A stretch of 64,000 bases of DNA from JBHBQE01 sp041776485 (GCA_041776485.1 JBHBQE010000013.1:1-64000); one strand, 5' to 3'; shown: positions 44,964 through 54,694, counted from the first letter of the stretch. Translations and numbers: made by a program. The notes: a model not told the origin generated them from the sequence alone.

Positions 44964-47378
44964 CTAGCTTCTAAGGTCTATACCCTCTCCTTTTAAAGCC
45001 TCTAAAACCCTGGCTCTTGCATTATTTATCTCAGCTTCGGACAGGGATTTGTCCCTTGCTCTAAATATAAGAGAATATGCCATTGACTTATAACCCTCTT
45101 TTACCTGCTTACCCTTATATATGTCGAAAAGCTTAATACTTTCTAAGTATTCTCCACCGTTTTCTATAATTATGTCCTCTATTCTGCCGGCGTTTACCGA
45201 ATCCGGCACCAACATGCTTAAATCTATAACCGCCTTGGGAAAATTCCCAATTGGTTTATACTTTGTTTCCGATAACTCAATATCTGATATAATGCTTAAG
45301 TTAATAACACCAATATATGCCTCACCCCTTATTCCGAAATTTTCACAAACCAGGGGATGTACCTGTCCTAAATATCCAATATCCTTATTATCGTATTTTG
45401 CCGCCGCCTTTCTCCCCGGGTGTAAAAACGGATTGTCCTCATTAACTAAATATTTTACAGTTCCCTTAAGATTAATTGACATGAGTACATCCTCAAAGGC
45501 TGCCTTTAAATCATAAAAATCTCCATCACCATAAAATCCGAAGGTAATAACCGACTCTTCCTTGGGAAGTTCCTTAAGAGGCATGGAAACAGGAATATAA
45601 ATATGTCCCCTTTCATACAGCTTAACATTCTCATTATTTCTGGCAGAATTGGTTGCTAACATGGAAAGCATACCTGCCACAGGCGTAGTTCTCATAATTG
45701 AGAAATCTTCTCCCAAGGGGTTTACTATTTTTATCGCCTCCCTTTCCGCTGCATTTTCAGGAAAAAGCAGCTTATCAAAAACCTTAGGGCTTTCAAAGGA
45801 ATAGCTATATCCCTCCGAATAGCCGTAGGCTCTTAAAGTATTTTCTGCAAGAATGCCCATGATATCATTGCCATCCCTGCCGCCTATAGAATTTCCGCTT
45901 TGAGGCAGGGTGGTAGGGATTTTATCATACCCGTAAAATCTTGCCACTTCCTCTGCAATATCTGCAAAACATAGGATATCCTGTCTAAAACTTGGAATAC
46001 TAAGGATATTATCACTATCACATGTGATTCCCACCCTTTCTAATATTTCAAGCTGCTTTTGGGCAGAAATATCCGTACCAAGCAATGCATTATATCTTTC
46101 CGGCTCAAAGGGCAACTGTACCTGTTTAATCGGTTTGGGATATACATCAACCACGCCTTTAACCACAGTACCTGCCCCTAATTCCTCGATTAATGCACAG
46201 GCTCTGTTCATTGCAAGGATAGTATTTTCCGGATCCAGTCCCTTTTCAAATATTGAACTTGCTTCTGTACGCATGCCCAATGCCTTTGCACTTTGCCTGA
46301 TATTGGCGCCGTTAAAGCAAGCCACCTCTAAAACCAAGGTTTCAGCGGAGTCTGTTATCATAGTATTTTCACCCCCCATGATACCGGCGACTCCTATTGA
46401 CCGAGACCTATCCTTTATCATAAGCATATCTTGGCTTAGCTGTCTTGTTTGCCCGTCTAATGTAATAAATTCCTCTCCCGACTTTGCATTATCAACAATA
46501 ATCTCTCCGCCCTGTATTGTATTCAAATCATAAGCGTGCATGGGCTGTCCGTACTCCACCATTACATAATTTGTAATATCCACAATATTATTAATGGGAC
46601 GAATACCATGGGCAGCCAGTCTCTTTTTTATCCAGTCGGGACTTTCCTCAATTTTTAAATTTTTAATAACCCTTGCGGTAAATCTTTTACACAGATTTTC
46701 ATTTACTATGGAAACCTTTATATAATCATCCACATCATCTGTATTTCCCGTATCAATAACCTTTGGAGGCTCATATTTAAGATTAAAGGTAGCTGCCGCC
46801 TCTCTGGCGATTCCCAGAACAGAATAACAGTCCACTCTATTTGAAGTTACTTCATATTCTATAATGGTATCATCAAGTCCAAGGTACTCTATTGCACTTT
46901 CCCCTACCACAGCATCAGGCTTTAAAATATATATTCCATCGGAAGCTGCGTCAGGGTATAGGTTTATGTCACAGCCTAATTCCCCGGGAGAGCACATCAT
47001 GCCAAAGCTTTCTACTCCGCGAAGTTTGCCTGCCTCAATAACGGTCCCACCCTCTTTTTGACCATCTTTATGTGTACCTGCCACTCTGCCTCCCGGAAGC
47101 ACCACCGGTATTTTTGCTCCCTCAAACACATTGGCTACACCTGTAACAATTTGAATTACCTTTCCCCCTATATCTACCTGACAGATTAAAAGCTTGTCTG
47201 CATCAGGATGTTTTTTAATCTCCTTAATTTCACCAATAACAATATTTTCAAGGTCCTTTCCCATGGGGGTAAAAAATTCCACCTTAGTACCGGACATTGT
47301 CATGCCGTCACAGTAAGTTTCTATATCTAAATCCAATCCGGGAACTAAGTCCCGTATCCACTTATAAGAAGTCTTCAT
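44964..47378 (-). CDS. pheT: Phenylalanyl-tRNA synthetase beta subunit
   Basis: An 804-residue subunit with an EMAP/tRNA-binding domain (about 40-150, ICQVDIGGKVIQIVTGV), B3/B4 editing domain (CSPGELGCD; VTSNRVDC), B5 domain, the synthetase-like core and the C-terminal anticodon-binding FDX domain (FPKAVIDLSMLV). It edits Tyr-tRNAPhe and binds tRNA. It directly abuts pheS. Confidence 0.96.
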   Translation of the reverse strand: MKTSYKWIRDLVPGLDLDIETYCDGMTMSGTKVEFFTPMGKDLENIVIGEIKEIKKHPDADKLLICQVDIGGKVIQIVTGVANVFEGAKIPVVLPGGRVAGTHKDGQKEGGTVIEAGKLRGVESFGMMCSPGELGCDINLYPDAASDGIYILKPDAVVGESAIEYLGLDDTIIEYEVTSNRVDCYSVLGIAREAAATFNLKYEPPKVIDTGNTDDVDDYIKVSIVNENLCKRFTARVIKNLKIEESPDWIKKRLAAHGIRPINNIVDITNYVMVEYGQPMHAYDLNTIQGGEIIVDNAKSGEEFITLDGQTRQLSQDMLMIKDRSRSIGVAGIMGGENTMITDSAETLVLEVACFNGANIRQSAKALGMRTEASSIFEKGLDPENTILAMNRACALIEELGAGTVVKGVVDVYPKPIKQVQLPFEPERYNALLGTDISAQKQLEILERVGITCDSDNILSIPSFRQDILCFADIAEEVARFYGYDKIPTTLPQSGNSIGGRDGNDIMGILAENTLRAYGYSEGYSYSFESPKVFDKLLFPENAAEREAIKIVNPLGEDFSIMRTTPVAGMLSMLATNSARNNENVKLYERGHIYIPVSMPLKELPKEESVITFGFYGDGDFYDLKAAFEDVLMSINLKGTVKYLVNEDNPFLHPGRKAAAKYDNKDIGYLGQVHPLVCENFGIRGEAYIGVINLSIISDIELSETKYKPIGNFPKAVIDLSMLVPDSVNAGRIEDIIIENGGEYLESIKLFDIYKGKQVKEGYKSMAYSLIFRARDKSLSEAEINNARARVLEALKGEGIDLRS

Positions 47379-48398
47379 TTAAAACTGCTCCAAAAATCTA
47401 ATATCATTTTCATACAATAGTCGCATATCATCTATTTCATATTTTAGAAGTGCTATTCGTTCAAGCCCTACACCAAAGGCAAATCCAGTATATTCATCAG
47501 GATTAATTCCCCTCATTTCCAAAACTCTGGGGTGAACCTGCCCGCAGCCCAAAATCTCAATAAATCCCTCATTTTTACAGAAACGGCAACCCTTGCCATG
47601 GCATTTAAAACAAGTAACGTCCACCTCTGCTGAAGGCTCTGTAAATGGGAAGTGGTGAGGCCTAAACTTAACTTTTGTATCCGCCCCAAAAAGCTTTTGG
47701 GCAAATAATGCCAGAGTGCCCTTTAAATCTGAAAATCTGATATTTTTATCAATTAGAAGCCCCTCCACCTGATGAAAGGATGGAGAATGAGTAGCATCCA
47801 CATCATCAGAACGGAAAACCCTTCCCGGTGCAATTATTCTGATGGGGAGATTTCCCTTTTCCATTTCCCTTACTTGAACTGATGAAGTCTGAGTACGAAG
47901 CAATATATCCTCCGTTATGAAAAATGTATCCTGCTCATCCTTTGCAGGGTGATCCTTTGGAATATTTAAAGCTTCAAAATTGTAATAGTCATACTCTATC
48001 TCAGGACCGGAAACAACCGTATATCCCATGCCTATAAATATGTCCTCCACCTCTCGCAATGCTTTTGTGCAAGGGTGTATATGACCTTTAGGCTGCTTTC
48101 TGGCAGGTAATGTAATATCTATTTTTTCAGCGCTTAACCTTTTGTCCAGTTCTTTTCTCTTAAGCTCTTTTCTTTTAACATTTAAAAGCTCCTCAAGCTC
48201 CGCCTTTGTACTGTTAACTAAGGCTCCCATTGCAGGACGATCCTTTGGATCAATATCCTTCAACCCTTTTAAAAGATTTGTTAATTCTCCCTTTTTACCA
48301 AGTATTCCAATGCGAATTTCCTCCAGCTTCTCTATGGAGGCGGCATTGTTAATTAACGATTTGATTTTTCCTTCTATTTCTTCTAATTTTGATTTCAT
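47379..48398 (-). CDS. pheS: Phenylalanyl-tRNA synthetase alpha subunit
   Basis: The 339-residue catalytic subunit: N-terminal coiled coil (MKSKLEEIEGKIKSLI), class II motif 2 (RVFRSDDVDATHSPSFHQVEG) and motif 3 (GFAFGVGLERIALLKY). ATG at 48398 is preferred, since AAGGAA lies 4 nt upstream and relatives start here; the frame is open for 30 nt more. It is the first gene of pheS-pheT-deaminases. I see no T-box in the leader. Confidence 0.95.
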   Translation of the reverse strand: MKSKLEEIEGKIKSLINNAASIEKLEEIRIGILGKKGELTNLLKGLKDIDPKDRPAMGALVNSTKAELEELLNVKRKELKRKELDKRLSAEKIDITLPARKQPKGHIHPCTKALREVEDIFIGMGYTVVSGPEIEYDYYNFEALNIPKDHPAKDEQDTFFITEDILLRTQTSSVQVREMEKGNLPIRIIAPGRVFRSDDVDATHSPSFHQVEGLLIDKNIRFSDLKGTLALFAQKLFGADTKVKFRPHHFPFTEPSAEVDVTCFKCHGKGCRFCKNEGFIEILGCGQVHPRVLEMRGINPDEYTGFAFGVGLERIALLKYEIDDMRLLYENDIRFLEQF

Positions 48399-48593
48399 AC
48401 CATTCCTTATAATAGCCCAAAGAGGCACACCTAATATTTTTGATTCCTAGCCACAGCCAGGTGGGCTACCTTGGTATTGCTTTTGCCTTCCACCGAATAA
48501 TGAGGCTTGACAGCCACAATACTATATGGATGCCCATTCATAAAAATGTAGGTTCAAAAATAGTAGGCTTAACCGCGTTCTTTAGGCATGCAC
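48399..48593. other. Intergenic region with structured sequence before pheS
   Basis: This stretch has no supported gene. On the minus strand TAGCC/GGCTA and neighbouring bases form a hairpin followed by GGAATC, a pattern that recalls the 3' ends of IS200/IS605 tnpB elements, but no transposase sequence is readable. It must also hold the pheS promoter, which I could not place with confidence. Confidence 0.3.
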
Positions 48594-48660
48594 TGTCGCA
48601 AACTCACGAAGTGAGATTGTGACCGAGTAAAGCCCCGGAGCGAAGCTCTGCTTTCAACGG
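48594..48660 (+). repeat. Dispersed palindromic repeat, copy 1
   Basis: TGTCGCAA-A-CTCAC, a GAA loop and GTGAG-A-TTGTGAC form a hairpin, followed about 15 nt later by GGAGCGAAGCTCTGCTTTCAACGG. The same two-part arrangement occurs at 54695-54762 on the opposite strand with compensating differences. It lies between pckA and pheS and could also form part of the pckA 3' end. Confidence 0.65.
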
Positions 48661-48677
48661 GCTTTACCTCCTAGTTT

Positions 48678-50369
48678 CTATAGTGACTCTACAATCCTTT
48701 TAATTGCCTCCAGTGCCTCATCCGGAAGCTTATCATAGCCTTCTTTCTTAGCTGCAAAATCCTCTACGCTCTTTTGTCTTGTTTCCATTGCTTTCTTTAA
48801 TTCCAAAGCATAGTCCTTATTGCTTAAATCAGCGTCAAATCCCTTCCAGTCAATTATTTCAATGTCGCTAAACGGGCCCCATGGCTTGAATTTTGCTTTA
48901 TCCTCAACTATTGCCTCAAGTATTCCCAGGGTATCCTCCTTGGTAACCTTTTTGCCCATAAAATCCCCTGTATTAATAATGTAGCAATCTACATTCTTTT
49001 CCTTAACCAGCTTTTTGAACTTCTCATAGTCATTTGCTAATGGGTAAGTTCTAAATGGGTTTGCATAGGGAACTATTCTTATTGCATTCAAATCAGTTCC
49101 TGCTGCCACACGCTCTGCAGTGGAGGTCTTAGTGGCAAGGGTGGCACCCATCACCGATGCAAGGTCTGCACCCTTTAGCTTTACACAAGGCGGGATTGTA
49201 GGATCCTTCATTATCCAAAAGATTGCATTAACAGGAGAGTCTATCTTGTCCACCCTGTTAGGGGACCATAATTTTGACTTGATTGCCCTGCCGTTACCAT
49301 TTCTAACATCCTCGGTTACCACCTGTATTCTGCCCTCACTATCCATTGTGGCAGAACAATTTTGCACCGTAAGTAAATATTCATTATCCTCACTTCCCAC
49401 TGGATAGTCAGAGGTTTTATCAAAATATGTGGGCTCTAACGCAATTGAAGCACAGGTGTCCGTGTTTATAATAAATGCGTCATCATGAAGCACTTTTATT
49501 GCCTTATATTTATCATTATGCTTGGCATGGGTAAGGGTGGATTTACCGGAACCTGAAAGTCCATATACACTGGCAACAAAATGTCTGCCATCCTCCAATA
49601 TATATTCCTTTTGTCCGCCGTGGCAAGAGGCATAACCGTTACGATTAGCCAATGCCCATGCCATTGTAAGGGTTCCCTTCTTATGCTCACCGAAATACCT
49701 CATTCCAAGTATTGCCGCACAGTTTTGATCAGTATCAAAATAGCATAGGGTAAGAGGATCATTAAGACAGGAATAATCCACATCAGGTCTGACTAACGGC
49801 TCCCACTGGGGATCACTGAAAATATAAATATCCGGTTCGGTTCCATTTCCTATTGCCTTTGAGTCCTTATACATTCTCACATATTCATTGGACATATACT
49901 GAAAATTAAGCATCCAGTTATATAATATATTCTCCTCACCCTCGGGAATAAGAAGATGTGCCTTTACCATAAATTCCTTGTCAAGACCTATGAAGCACTC
50001 TGCATGATACAGAGTTTTCCAACGGGTTTCATATACTGCACTCATCACTACCTTATCAAGCTTTTCCGCATCCACGCCAGGCTCGCCTTTTATACGGCGA
50101 GCTGCTGCATAACGACCGGTTACAGCCCCATCATTAAATAGTAATACCTTTGAGTCTGCCTCCAAACCCAAAAGTTCTGCCTCCTTTACAGGCATATCTG
50201 TAACAACAGTGCCCGGGCTGTTTTTTGCCAGCTCATAAGCCTCTCTTAATGTATTGATTTTTATAACATTATTCCCATAAAATGGCGCCTCTATAATGGA
50301 ACGGGTTTTAGAAAACCCTACCTTGCCTGCTCCAATCTCTTCCAACTTATATCCTGCTTTTGTGGACAT
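48678..50369 (-). CDS. pckA: Phosphoenolpyruvate carboxykinase (ATP)
   Basis: Interconverts oxaloacetate + ATP and PEP + CO2 + ADP. The 563-residue protein has the kinase loop YGLSGSGKSTLTHAK, the metal-binding LHDDAFIINTDT and MKDPTIPP segments, and NPFRTYPLANDYEKF near the C-terminus. It belongs to the ATP-type family and is somewhat longer than the E. coli form. AGGAGG lies 6 nt before ATG. It is divergent from citrate synthase with overlapping promoters, so the two oxaloacetate-consuming enzymes may be co-regulated. Confidence 0.92.
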   Translation of the reverse strand: MSTKAGYKLEEIGAGKVGFSKTRSIIEAPFYGNNVIKINTLREAYELAKNSPGTVVTDMPVKEAELLGLEADSKVLLFNDGAVTGRYAAARRIKGEPGVDAEKLDKVVMSAVYETRWKTLYHAECFIGLDKEFMVKAHLLIPEGEENILYNWMLNFQYMSNEYVRMYKDSKAIGNGTEPDIYIFSDPQWEPLVRPDVDYSCLNDPLTLCYFDTDQNCAAILGMRYFGEHKKGTLTMAWALANRNGYASCHGGQKEYILEDGRHFVASVYGLSGSGKSTLTHAKHNDKYKAIKVLHDDAFIINTDTCASIALEPTYFDKTSDYPVGSEDNEYLLTVQNCSATMDSEGRIQVVTEDVRNGNGRAIKSKLWSPNRVDKIDSPVNAIFWIMKDPTIPPCVKLKGADLASVMGATLATKTSTAERVAAGTDLNAIRIVPYANPFRTYPLANDYEKFKKLVKEKNVDCYIINTGDFMGKKVTKEDTLGILEAIVEDKAKFKPWGPFSDIEIIDWKGFDADLSNKDYALELKKAMETRQKSVEDFAAKKEGYDKLPDEALEAIKRIVESL

Positions 50370-50410
50370 AATCTACCTCCTGTTTAAATTTAGTTTCTAT
50401 AATCGTTTTA

Positions 50411-50440
50411 ATTATGATACAATAAGCAAAGCTTTGTCAA
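50411..50440 (-). promoter_or_regulatory. Sigma-A promoter of pckA
   Basis: Minus-strand TTGACA (50440-50435), an 18-nt spacer and CATAAT (50416-50411), about 42 nt before the pckA ATG. Its -35 overlaps that of the divergent promoter. Confidence 0.65.
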
Positions 50441-50462
50441 TTGTCAATTATTATGATATAAT
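50434..50462 (+). promoter_or_regulatory. Sigma-A promoter of citrate synthase
   Basis: Plus-strand TTGTCA (50434-50439), a 17-nt spacer ending in an extended TGA, and TATAAT (50457-50462). The heptamer TTGTCAA is repeated directly at the -35. Confidence 0.7.
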
Positions 50463-50513
50463 ACGGCAAGTTAACCATAATTTATTAATTTTTAGATAAT
50501 AGGGAGAAATAAT

Positions 50514-51872
50514 TTGTCAAGATTAGTTTACAGTAAACTTATTCCGGAAATAGAAAGACTTGCCAAACATTCTGAAAAAGCCTCTTTTATAGACCCTGAT
50601 TTATATATTGAGAATGATGTTAAAAGAGGGCTTCGTGACCTTAATGGACGAGGTGTGCTGGTTGGAATAACAAACATCTCTGAAATTAATGCAATGCGTG
50701 AAGCGGATGGAAAACGAGTTCCTATTGAAGGTGAATTGTTTTACAGAGGATATAATATAGAAGATATTATTTCAAAACTTCCTGAGGACTTCCATTTTGG
50801 TTTTGAATTATGCACCTTTTTACTTTTATTTGGAAGTCTGCCCGATCGAAAGGAATTTGATTTATTCTGCGCTATGCTTAGCACCTTCAGAAATCTGCCT
50901 AAACATTTTTTCAGAGACATTATTCTTAAAAAATCCAGCAGTGATATGATGAATACCTTAGCCAGAAGTGTATTAATGCTTTATTCCTATGATGACAATC
51001 CGGATGATACTTCAATACCTAATGTGCTTCGGCAATGTATGGAGCTTATTGCTAAATTTCCTGTACTTTCCGTATATGGATACAGGGCATATAGATATTA
51101 CCACAAAAACGATTCTCTTATTATACATAGACCCAAGGAAAACTTTTCCACAGCAGAAAATATTCTTCATTGTCTCAGAGCTGATGGAAACTTTACACCT
51201 TTAGAAGCAAAGCTTTTAGATATATCATTAATTATTCATGCAGAGCATGGAGGCGGGAATAACTCAACTTTTGCCACACATCTGCTTTCAAGTTCCGGTA
51301 CCGACACCTACTCCACCATGGCAGCCGCTCTCGGCTCCTTAAAGGGGCCAAAACATGGAGGAGCTAATATCAAAGTTGTCAGCATGATACAAAACATTAA
51401 GAAAAATGTGTCAAATATTAATGACGAAGAAGAAGTATGTGCTTACCTTGATAAAATTCTTGACGGGGATGCCTTTGACGGTTCCGGACTAATCTATGGA
51501 ACAGGTCATGCAGTATACTCTATTTCGGATCCCAGAGCAAAGTTATTTGAATCCTATGTAGAGGCATTGGCAAAGGAAAAAAACAGAGAAAAGGATTTTA
51601 TGCTCTACAAAATAATCGAACGAAATGCTCCAAAGCTTATTGCAGATAAACGCAAAATATATAAGGGTGTTTGTGTAAATGTAGACTTTTATTCAGGATT
51701 TGCCTATCAAATGCTGGGACTTCCTGCCAAACTGTATACTCCCATTTTTGCCATTGCACGGATTTCAGGCTGGTCCGCACACCGTATAGAGGAGGTTTGC
51801 CACAGAGGTAAAATAATGAGACCTGCCTATATGTCAACTATCAGCCATAAAGAATTTAAGATGTTTGATTGA
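50514..51872 (+). CDS. Citrate synthase
   Basis: Condenses acetyl-CoA and oxaloacetate. The 452-residue protein has the catalytic His region HAEHGGGNNSTFATHLLSSSGTD, GPKHGGAN and the Asp-containing AYQMLGLP/GWSAHR segments. An N-terminal extension of about 40 residues before the core is typical of the clostridial type. The start is TTG at 50514 with GGGAG 7 nt upstream. Probably supplies 2-oxoglutarate for glutamate in an incomplete TCA path. Confidence 0.92.
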   Translation: MSRLVYSKLIPEIERLAKHSEKASFIDPDLYIENDVKRGLRDLNGRGVLVGITNISEINAMREADGKRVPIEGELFYRGYNIEDIISKLPEDFHFGFELCTFLLLFGSLPDRKEFDLFCAMLSTFRNLPKHFFRDIILKKSSSDMMNTLARSVLMLYSYDDNPDDTSIPNVLRQCMELIAKFPVLSVYGYRAYRYYHKNDSLIIHRPKENFSTAENILHCLRADGNFTPLEAKLLDISLIIHAEHGGGNNSTFATHLLSSSGTDTYSTMAAALGSLKGPKHGGANIKVVSMIQNIKKNVSNINDEEEVCAYLDKILDGDAFDGSGLIYGTGHAVYSISDPRAKLFESYVEALAKEKNREKDFMLYKIIERNAPKLIADKRKIYKGVCVNVDFYSGFAYQMLGLPAKLYTPIFAIARISGWSAHRIEEVCHRGKIMRPAYMSTISHKEFKMFD

Positions 51873-51899
51873 AATATTCATAAAAAGGAGGGGTATTAT

Positions 51900-52259
51900 A
51901 TGAAGTTCCTGATATGTGACGATTCCATCCTTGCCAGAAAACAACTATCTGACACCATTAAGGAATTAAGAGAAGATGCACAAATAAAGGAGGCTAAGAA
52001 CGGGGCGGAGTGCTCTGAAATCTATAAGGATTTTGCACCCGATCTGGTATTCATTGATATTGTTATGCCGGTTTTAGACGGTATCGGGGCTGTTAAAAAT
52101 ATTATCGCTGCTAACCCTAAAGCAACTATCATAATAGTATCAACCATTGGTACCAAAAAGGAAATTACCGCTGCCATAGAGGCAGGTGCCAGTGATTTTA
52201 TACAAAAGCCCTTTTCTAAGGATCAGGTTAGTGAAATAATCAAATTTTATTCAAAATGA
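51900..52259 (+). CDS. CheY-like single-domain response regulator
   Basis: A 119-residue receiver domain without output domain. Acidic pair Asp7-Asp8, phospho-acceptor Asp53 (FIDIVMPVLDG), the Ser/Thr of IVSTIG and the Lys of FIQKPFS are all in place, so it should be phosphorylated. A strong AAGGAGG precedes ATG. The next gene, 12 bp on, encodes a CheX-like protein, a plausible phosphatase. No histidine kinase is in the window. Confidence 0.92.
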   Translation: MKFLICDDSILARKQLSDTIKELREDAQIKEAKNGAECSEIYKDFAPDLVFIDIVMPVLDGIGAVKNIIAANPKATIIIVSTIGTKKEITAAIEAGASDFIQKPFSKDQVSEIIKFYSK

Positions 52260-52271
52260 TAGGAATTTAAA

Positions 52272-53171
52272 ATGCACGGACAATTTTTCGGAAGTTATTT
52301 ATTAAATAAAAAAATAATTACCACAGAGGATTTGCGTATTGCGATAACAAATATGAGCCATTCCCATATAAAACTTGGTACTCTTGCAATGTATAAGGGT
52401 TATATGACCAGTGAACAGGTGGATGAATGCTGCTATATCCAGCGTAGAGAGGATAAGCATTTTGGCGAAATTGCCCTGGAAAGAAATTTTATAAGCTGTG
52501 ATGACCTGAATGCCCTTTTAAGCTCTCAGGTGCCGGACTATCTAAGGCTTGGACAGGCATTGGTGGATGCCAACATTATTACAAACACCCAGCTTAATGA
52601 GCTTTTGGAAAGTTATAATGCAGAAAGCCCCTATGGAATTTACTGCGCCCTTTCCATGGATACCTCTGAAGAGGAAATCAACAATACCCTTAAGGAAAGT
52701 ATAAAGAGGTTCTTTAATGCCTCCTCCACAATTGAACTTAGCAAACATTCCCTTATGTATATGCACCTGTTGTTTAATAATTTGGTGCGGTTTATCGGAG
52801 ATGATTTCACTCCCCTCCCGCCTATTCCTTACAATGAATACAATGGGGAATATTGTGTAACTCAGGGGATAATGGGAAGTCTTAATTTCTTAACCGGAAT
52901 CAGTATGGAAAAATCTGCAGCAATAAAATTTGCCTCCAGATATGCTGAAATGGACTTTGAAGAATTCGATGACTATGTTGCCGCCTCTCTGGAGGATTTT
53001 ATAAACCTGCACAATGGGCTATTCTGTGTGAATTTATCCAATATATATTCACTGGAACTTACCTTAGATCCCCCTTTAAACAGAGATAATGTGGATCTAA
53101 CTGACCAAGCGGTTATAGTACCATTTGTTTATCCTTTTGGAAGTATTCACATATTTTTATTAAATACCTAG
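52272..53171 (+). CDS. MshEN-like N-terminus fused to CheX-like domain
   Basis: A 299-residue soluble protein. Residues 1-118 contain about four helical units of the form LGxxLxxxxxIxxxxLxxxL (for example LGTLAMYKGYMTSEQV, FGEIALERNFISCDDL, LGQALVDANIITNTQL), like the GspE/MshE N-terminal domain, some of which bind c-di-GMP. The C-terminal half resembles CheX: ITQGIMGSLNFLTG-type start and AASLEDFINLHNG, where DxxN replaces the phosphatase ExxN. It would dephosphorylate the adjacent CheY-like protein. This domain assignment is from pattern only. Its 3' end overlaps thrC by 12 bp. Confidence 0.6.
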   Translation: MHGQFFGSYLLNKKIITTEDLRIAITNMSHSHIKLGTLAMYKGYMTSEQVDECCYIQRREDKHFGEIALERNFISCDDLNALLSSQVPDYLRLGQALVDANIITNTQLNELLESYNAESPYGIYCALSMDTSEEEINNTLKESIKRFFNASSTIELSKHSLMYMHLLFNNLVRFIGDDFTPLPPIPYNEYNGEYCVTQGIMGSLNFLTGISMEKSAAIKFASRYAEMDFEEFDDYVAASLEDFINLHNGLFCVNLSNIYSLELTLDPPLNRDNVDLTDQAVIVPFVYPFGSIHIFLLNT

Positions 53172-54647
53172 GAACTTTTCCAGTTCCTCACTCATTTTAC
53201 TGACATCACAAACAGTATCGTGAATTATCGGGGCATTCCTTATTTCCTCTACAGCATTGGGAATAACTGCCCCGCTTTTTTCCTGCAAAATCTCTGCCAA
53301 TTCCATATCTTCCACATCCTTGGTTTCTATACCTATAGAAGCTGCAACAGCCTCAGTAAACTTATACGGGCTGGCTGTAGAGGCAATAATCGTAGGTATG
53401 GTATCACCGGTTTCATCACAATAAATTTCATACACATGAGCAGCCACTGCAGTATGGGGATCAATCAAATACCTATCTTTATTAAATATCCTGCATATTA
53501 CATTCCTTGTATCCTCTTCGGTAGCGTAACCGCCGAAGAAATCGGAAAGTCCCTCTTTCATGTCCTCATCTATCTCAAACTTACCCTTTTTTGCTAAATC
53601 CTCCATAAGTGCAACAGTTTTTTCCTGACTTTCTCCTGTTATTTTGAAAATTAACCTTTCCAGATTGCTGGAAATAAGTATATCCATTGAGGGAGAACTG
53701 GTAACATAAAATTCCCTATCTGTGTCATAGATGTGGGTTTCAAAAAAGTCAAATAATACTTTATTACTGTTAGAAGCACATATTAATTTGTGTACGGGAA
53801 GTCCCATACTCTTAGCATAATATGCTGCAAGGATATTACCAAAGTTACCTGTGGGAACAGTAATATTTATCATATCCCCATCCTCTATAACCTCTGCCTT
53901 TAATAATCTTGAATATGCATAAACATAATAAACAATCTGAGGCACAAGCCTGCCTATATTAATGGAATTAGCTGATGAAAATCTCATTTTAGCCTGTGCC
54001 ATCTTAGCGGCTAAAGTCTTATCCTTAAACATCGCCTTTACACCGGACTGAGCCTCATCAAAATTTCCTCTTATACCAATTACCTTAATGTTATTCCCCT
54101 TTTGAGTAGTCATTTGTTTCTCCTGCAAGGGACTTACCCCTGATTTGGGATAAAATACAACTATTTTTGTACCCTCCACATCGGCAAAACCTGACATTGC
54201 AGCCTTGCCTGTGTCACCACTGGTGGCTGTAAGAATCACTATCTCCTTGTCCTCATTTTGTTTTTTGGCTGCCATTTTCATTAAATAGGGTAAAATAGAA
54301 AGAGCCATATCCTTAAAAGCTATGGTCTTACCATGGTATAATTCCAGGAAAAAAGCTCCATCTGCCTCCATAATAGGTGCAATCTCCCTGGTATCAAATT
54401 TCTCATCATATGCTCCGTTAATACATTCCCAAAGCTCTTCATCTGTAAAATCAGAAAGATAATCCCTCATTATATCGAATGCCACTTCCTTGTAAGTCAT
54501 ATCTGCATATTCCTGCAATTCTTTATTAAGCGGCGGGATTTTATCCGGAACAAACAACCCGCCCTCCTCTGATAATCCCTGTAATATTGCAAAGGAAGCG
54601 GTTACCTTTAAATCAGTATTTCTTGTACTTTTATAATAAGTAGACAT
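53160..54647 (-). CDS. thrC: Threonine synthase
   Basis: A PLP enzyme making threonine from O-phosphohomoserine. The 495-residue protein has the PLP lysine in HGKTIAFKDMALS, the Gly-rich TATSGDTGKAAMSGF loop and VPTGNFGNILAAYYAK. It is of the long type also found in Gram-negatives and Clostridia. GAGAGGG precedes ATG. The 5' leader contains a copy of the dispersed palindromic repeat. Confidence 0.95.
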   Translation of the reverse strand: MSTYYKSTRNTDLKVTASFAILQGLSEEGGLFVPDKIPPLNKELQEYADMTYKEVAFDIMRDYLSDFTDEELWECINGAYDEKFDTREIAPIMEADGAFFLELYHGKTIAFKDMALSILPYLMKMAAKKQNEDKEIVILTATSGDTGKAAMSGFADVEGTKIVVFYPKSGVSPLQEKQMTTQKGNNIKVIGIRGNFDEAQSGVKAMFKDKTLAAKMAQAKMRFSSANSINIGRLVPQIVYYVYAYSRLLKAEVIEDGDMINITVPTGNFGNILAAYYAKSMGLPVHKLICASNSNKVLFDFFETHIYDTDREFYVTSSPSMDILISSNLERLIFKITGESQEKTVALMEDLAKKGKFEIDEDMKEGLSDFFGGYATEEDTRNVICRIFNKDRYLIDPHTAVAAHVYEIYCDETGDTIPTIIASTASPYKFTEAVAASIGIETKDVEDMELAEILQEKSGAVIPNAVEEIRNAPIIHDTVCDVSKMSEELEKFLGI

Positions 54648-54694
54648 TTTACCCTCTCTATTTAATACAGCCGATTAATGAAAATAGGCAACAT

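Noticed and set aside
48440..48622. Plus-strand 60-codon frame
   Set aside because: No ribosome site, no recognisable protein, and it overlaps hairpin sequence.
48399..48677. T-box riboswitch upstream of pheS
   Set aside because: The conserved AGGGTGGNACCGCG box and antiterminator are not present on the minus strand.
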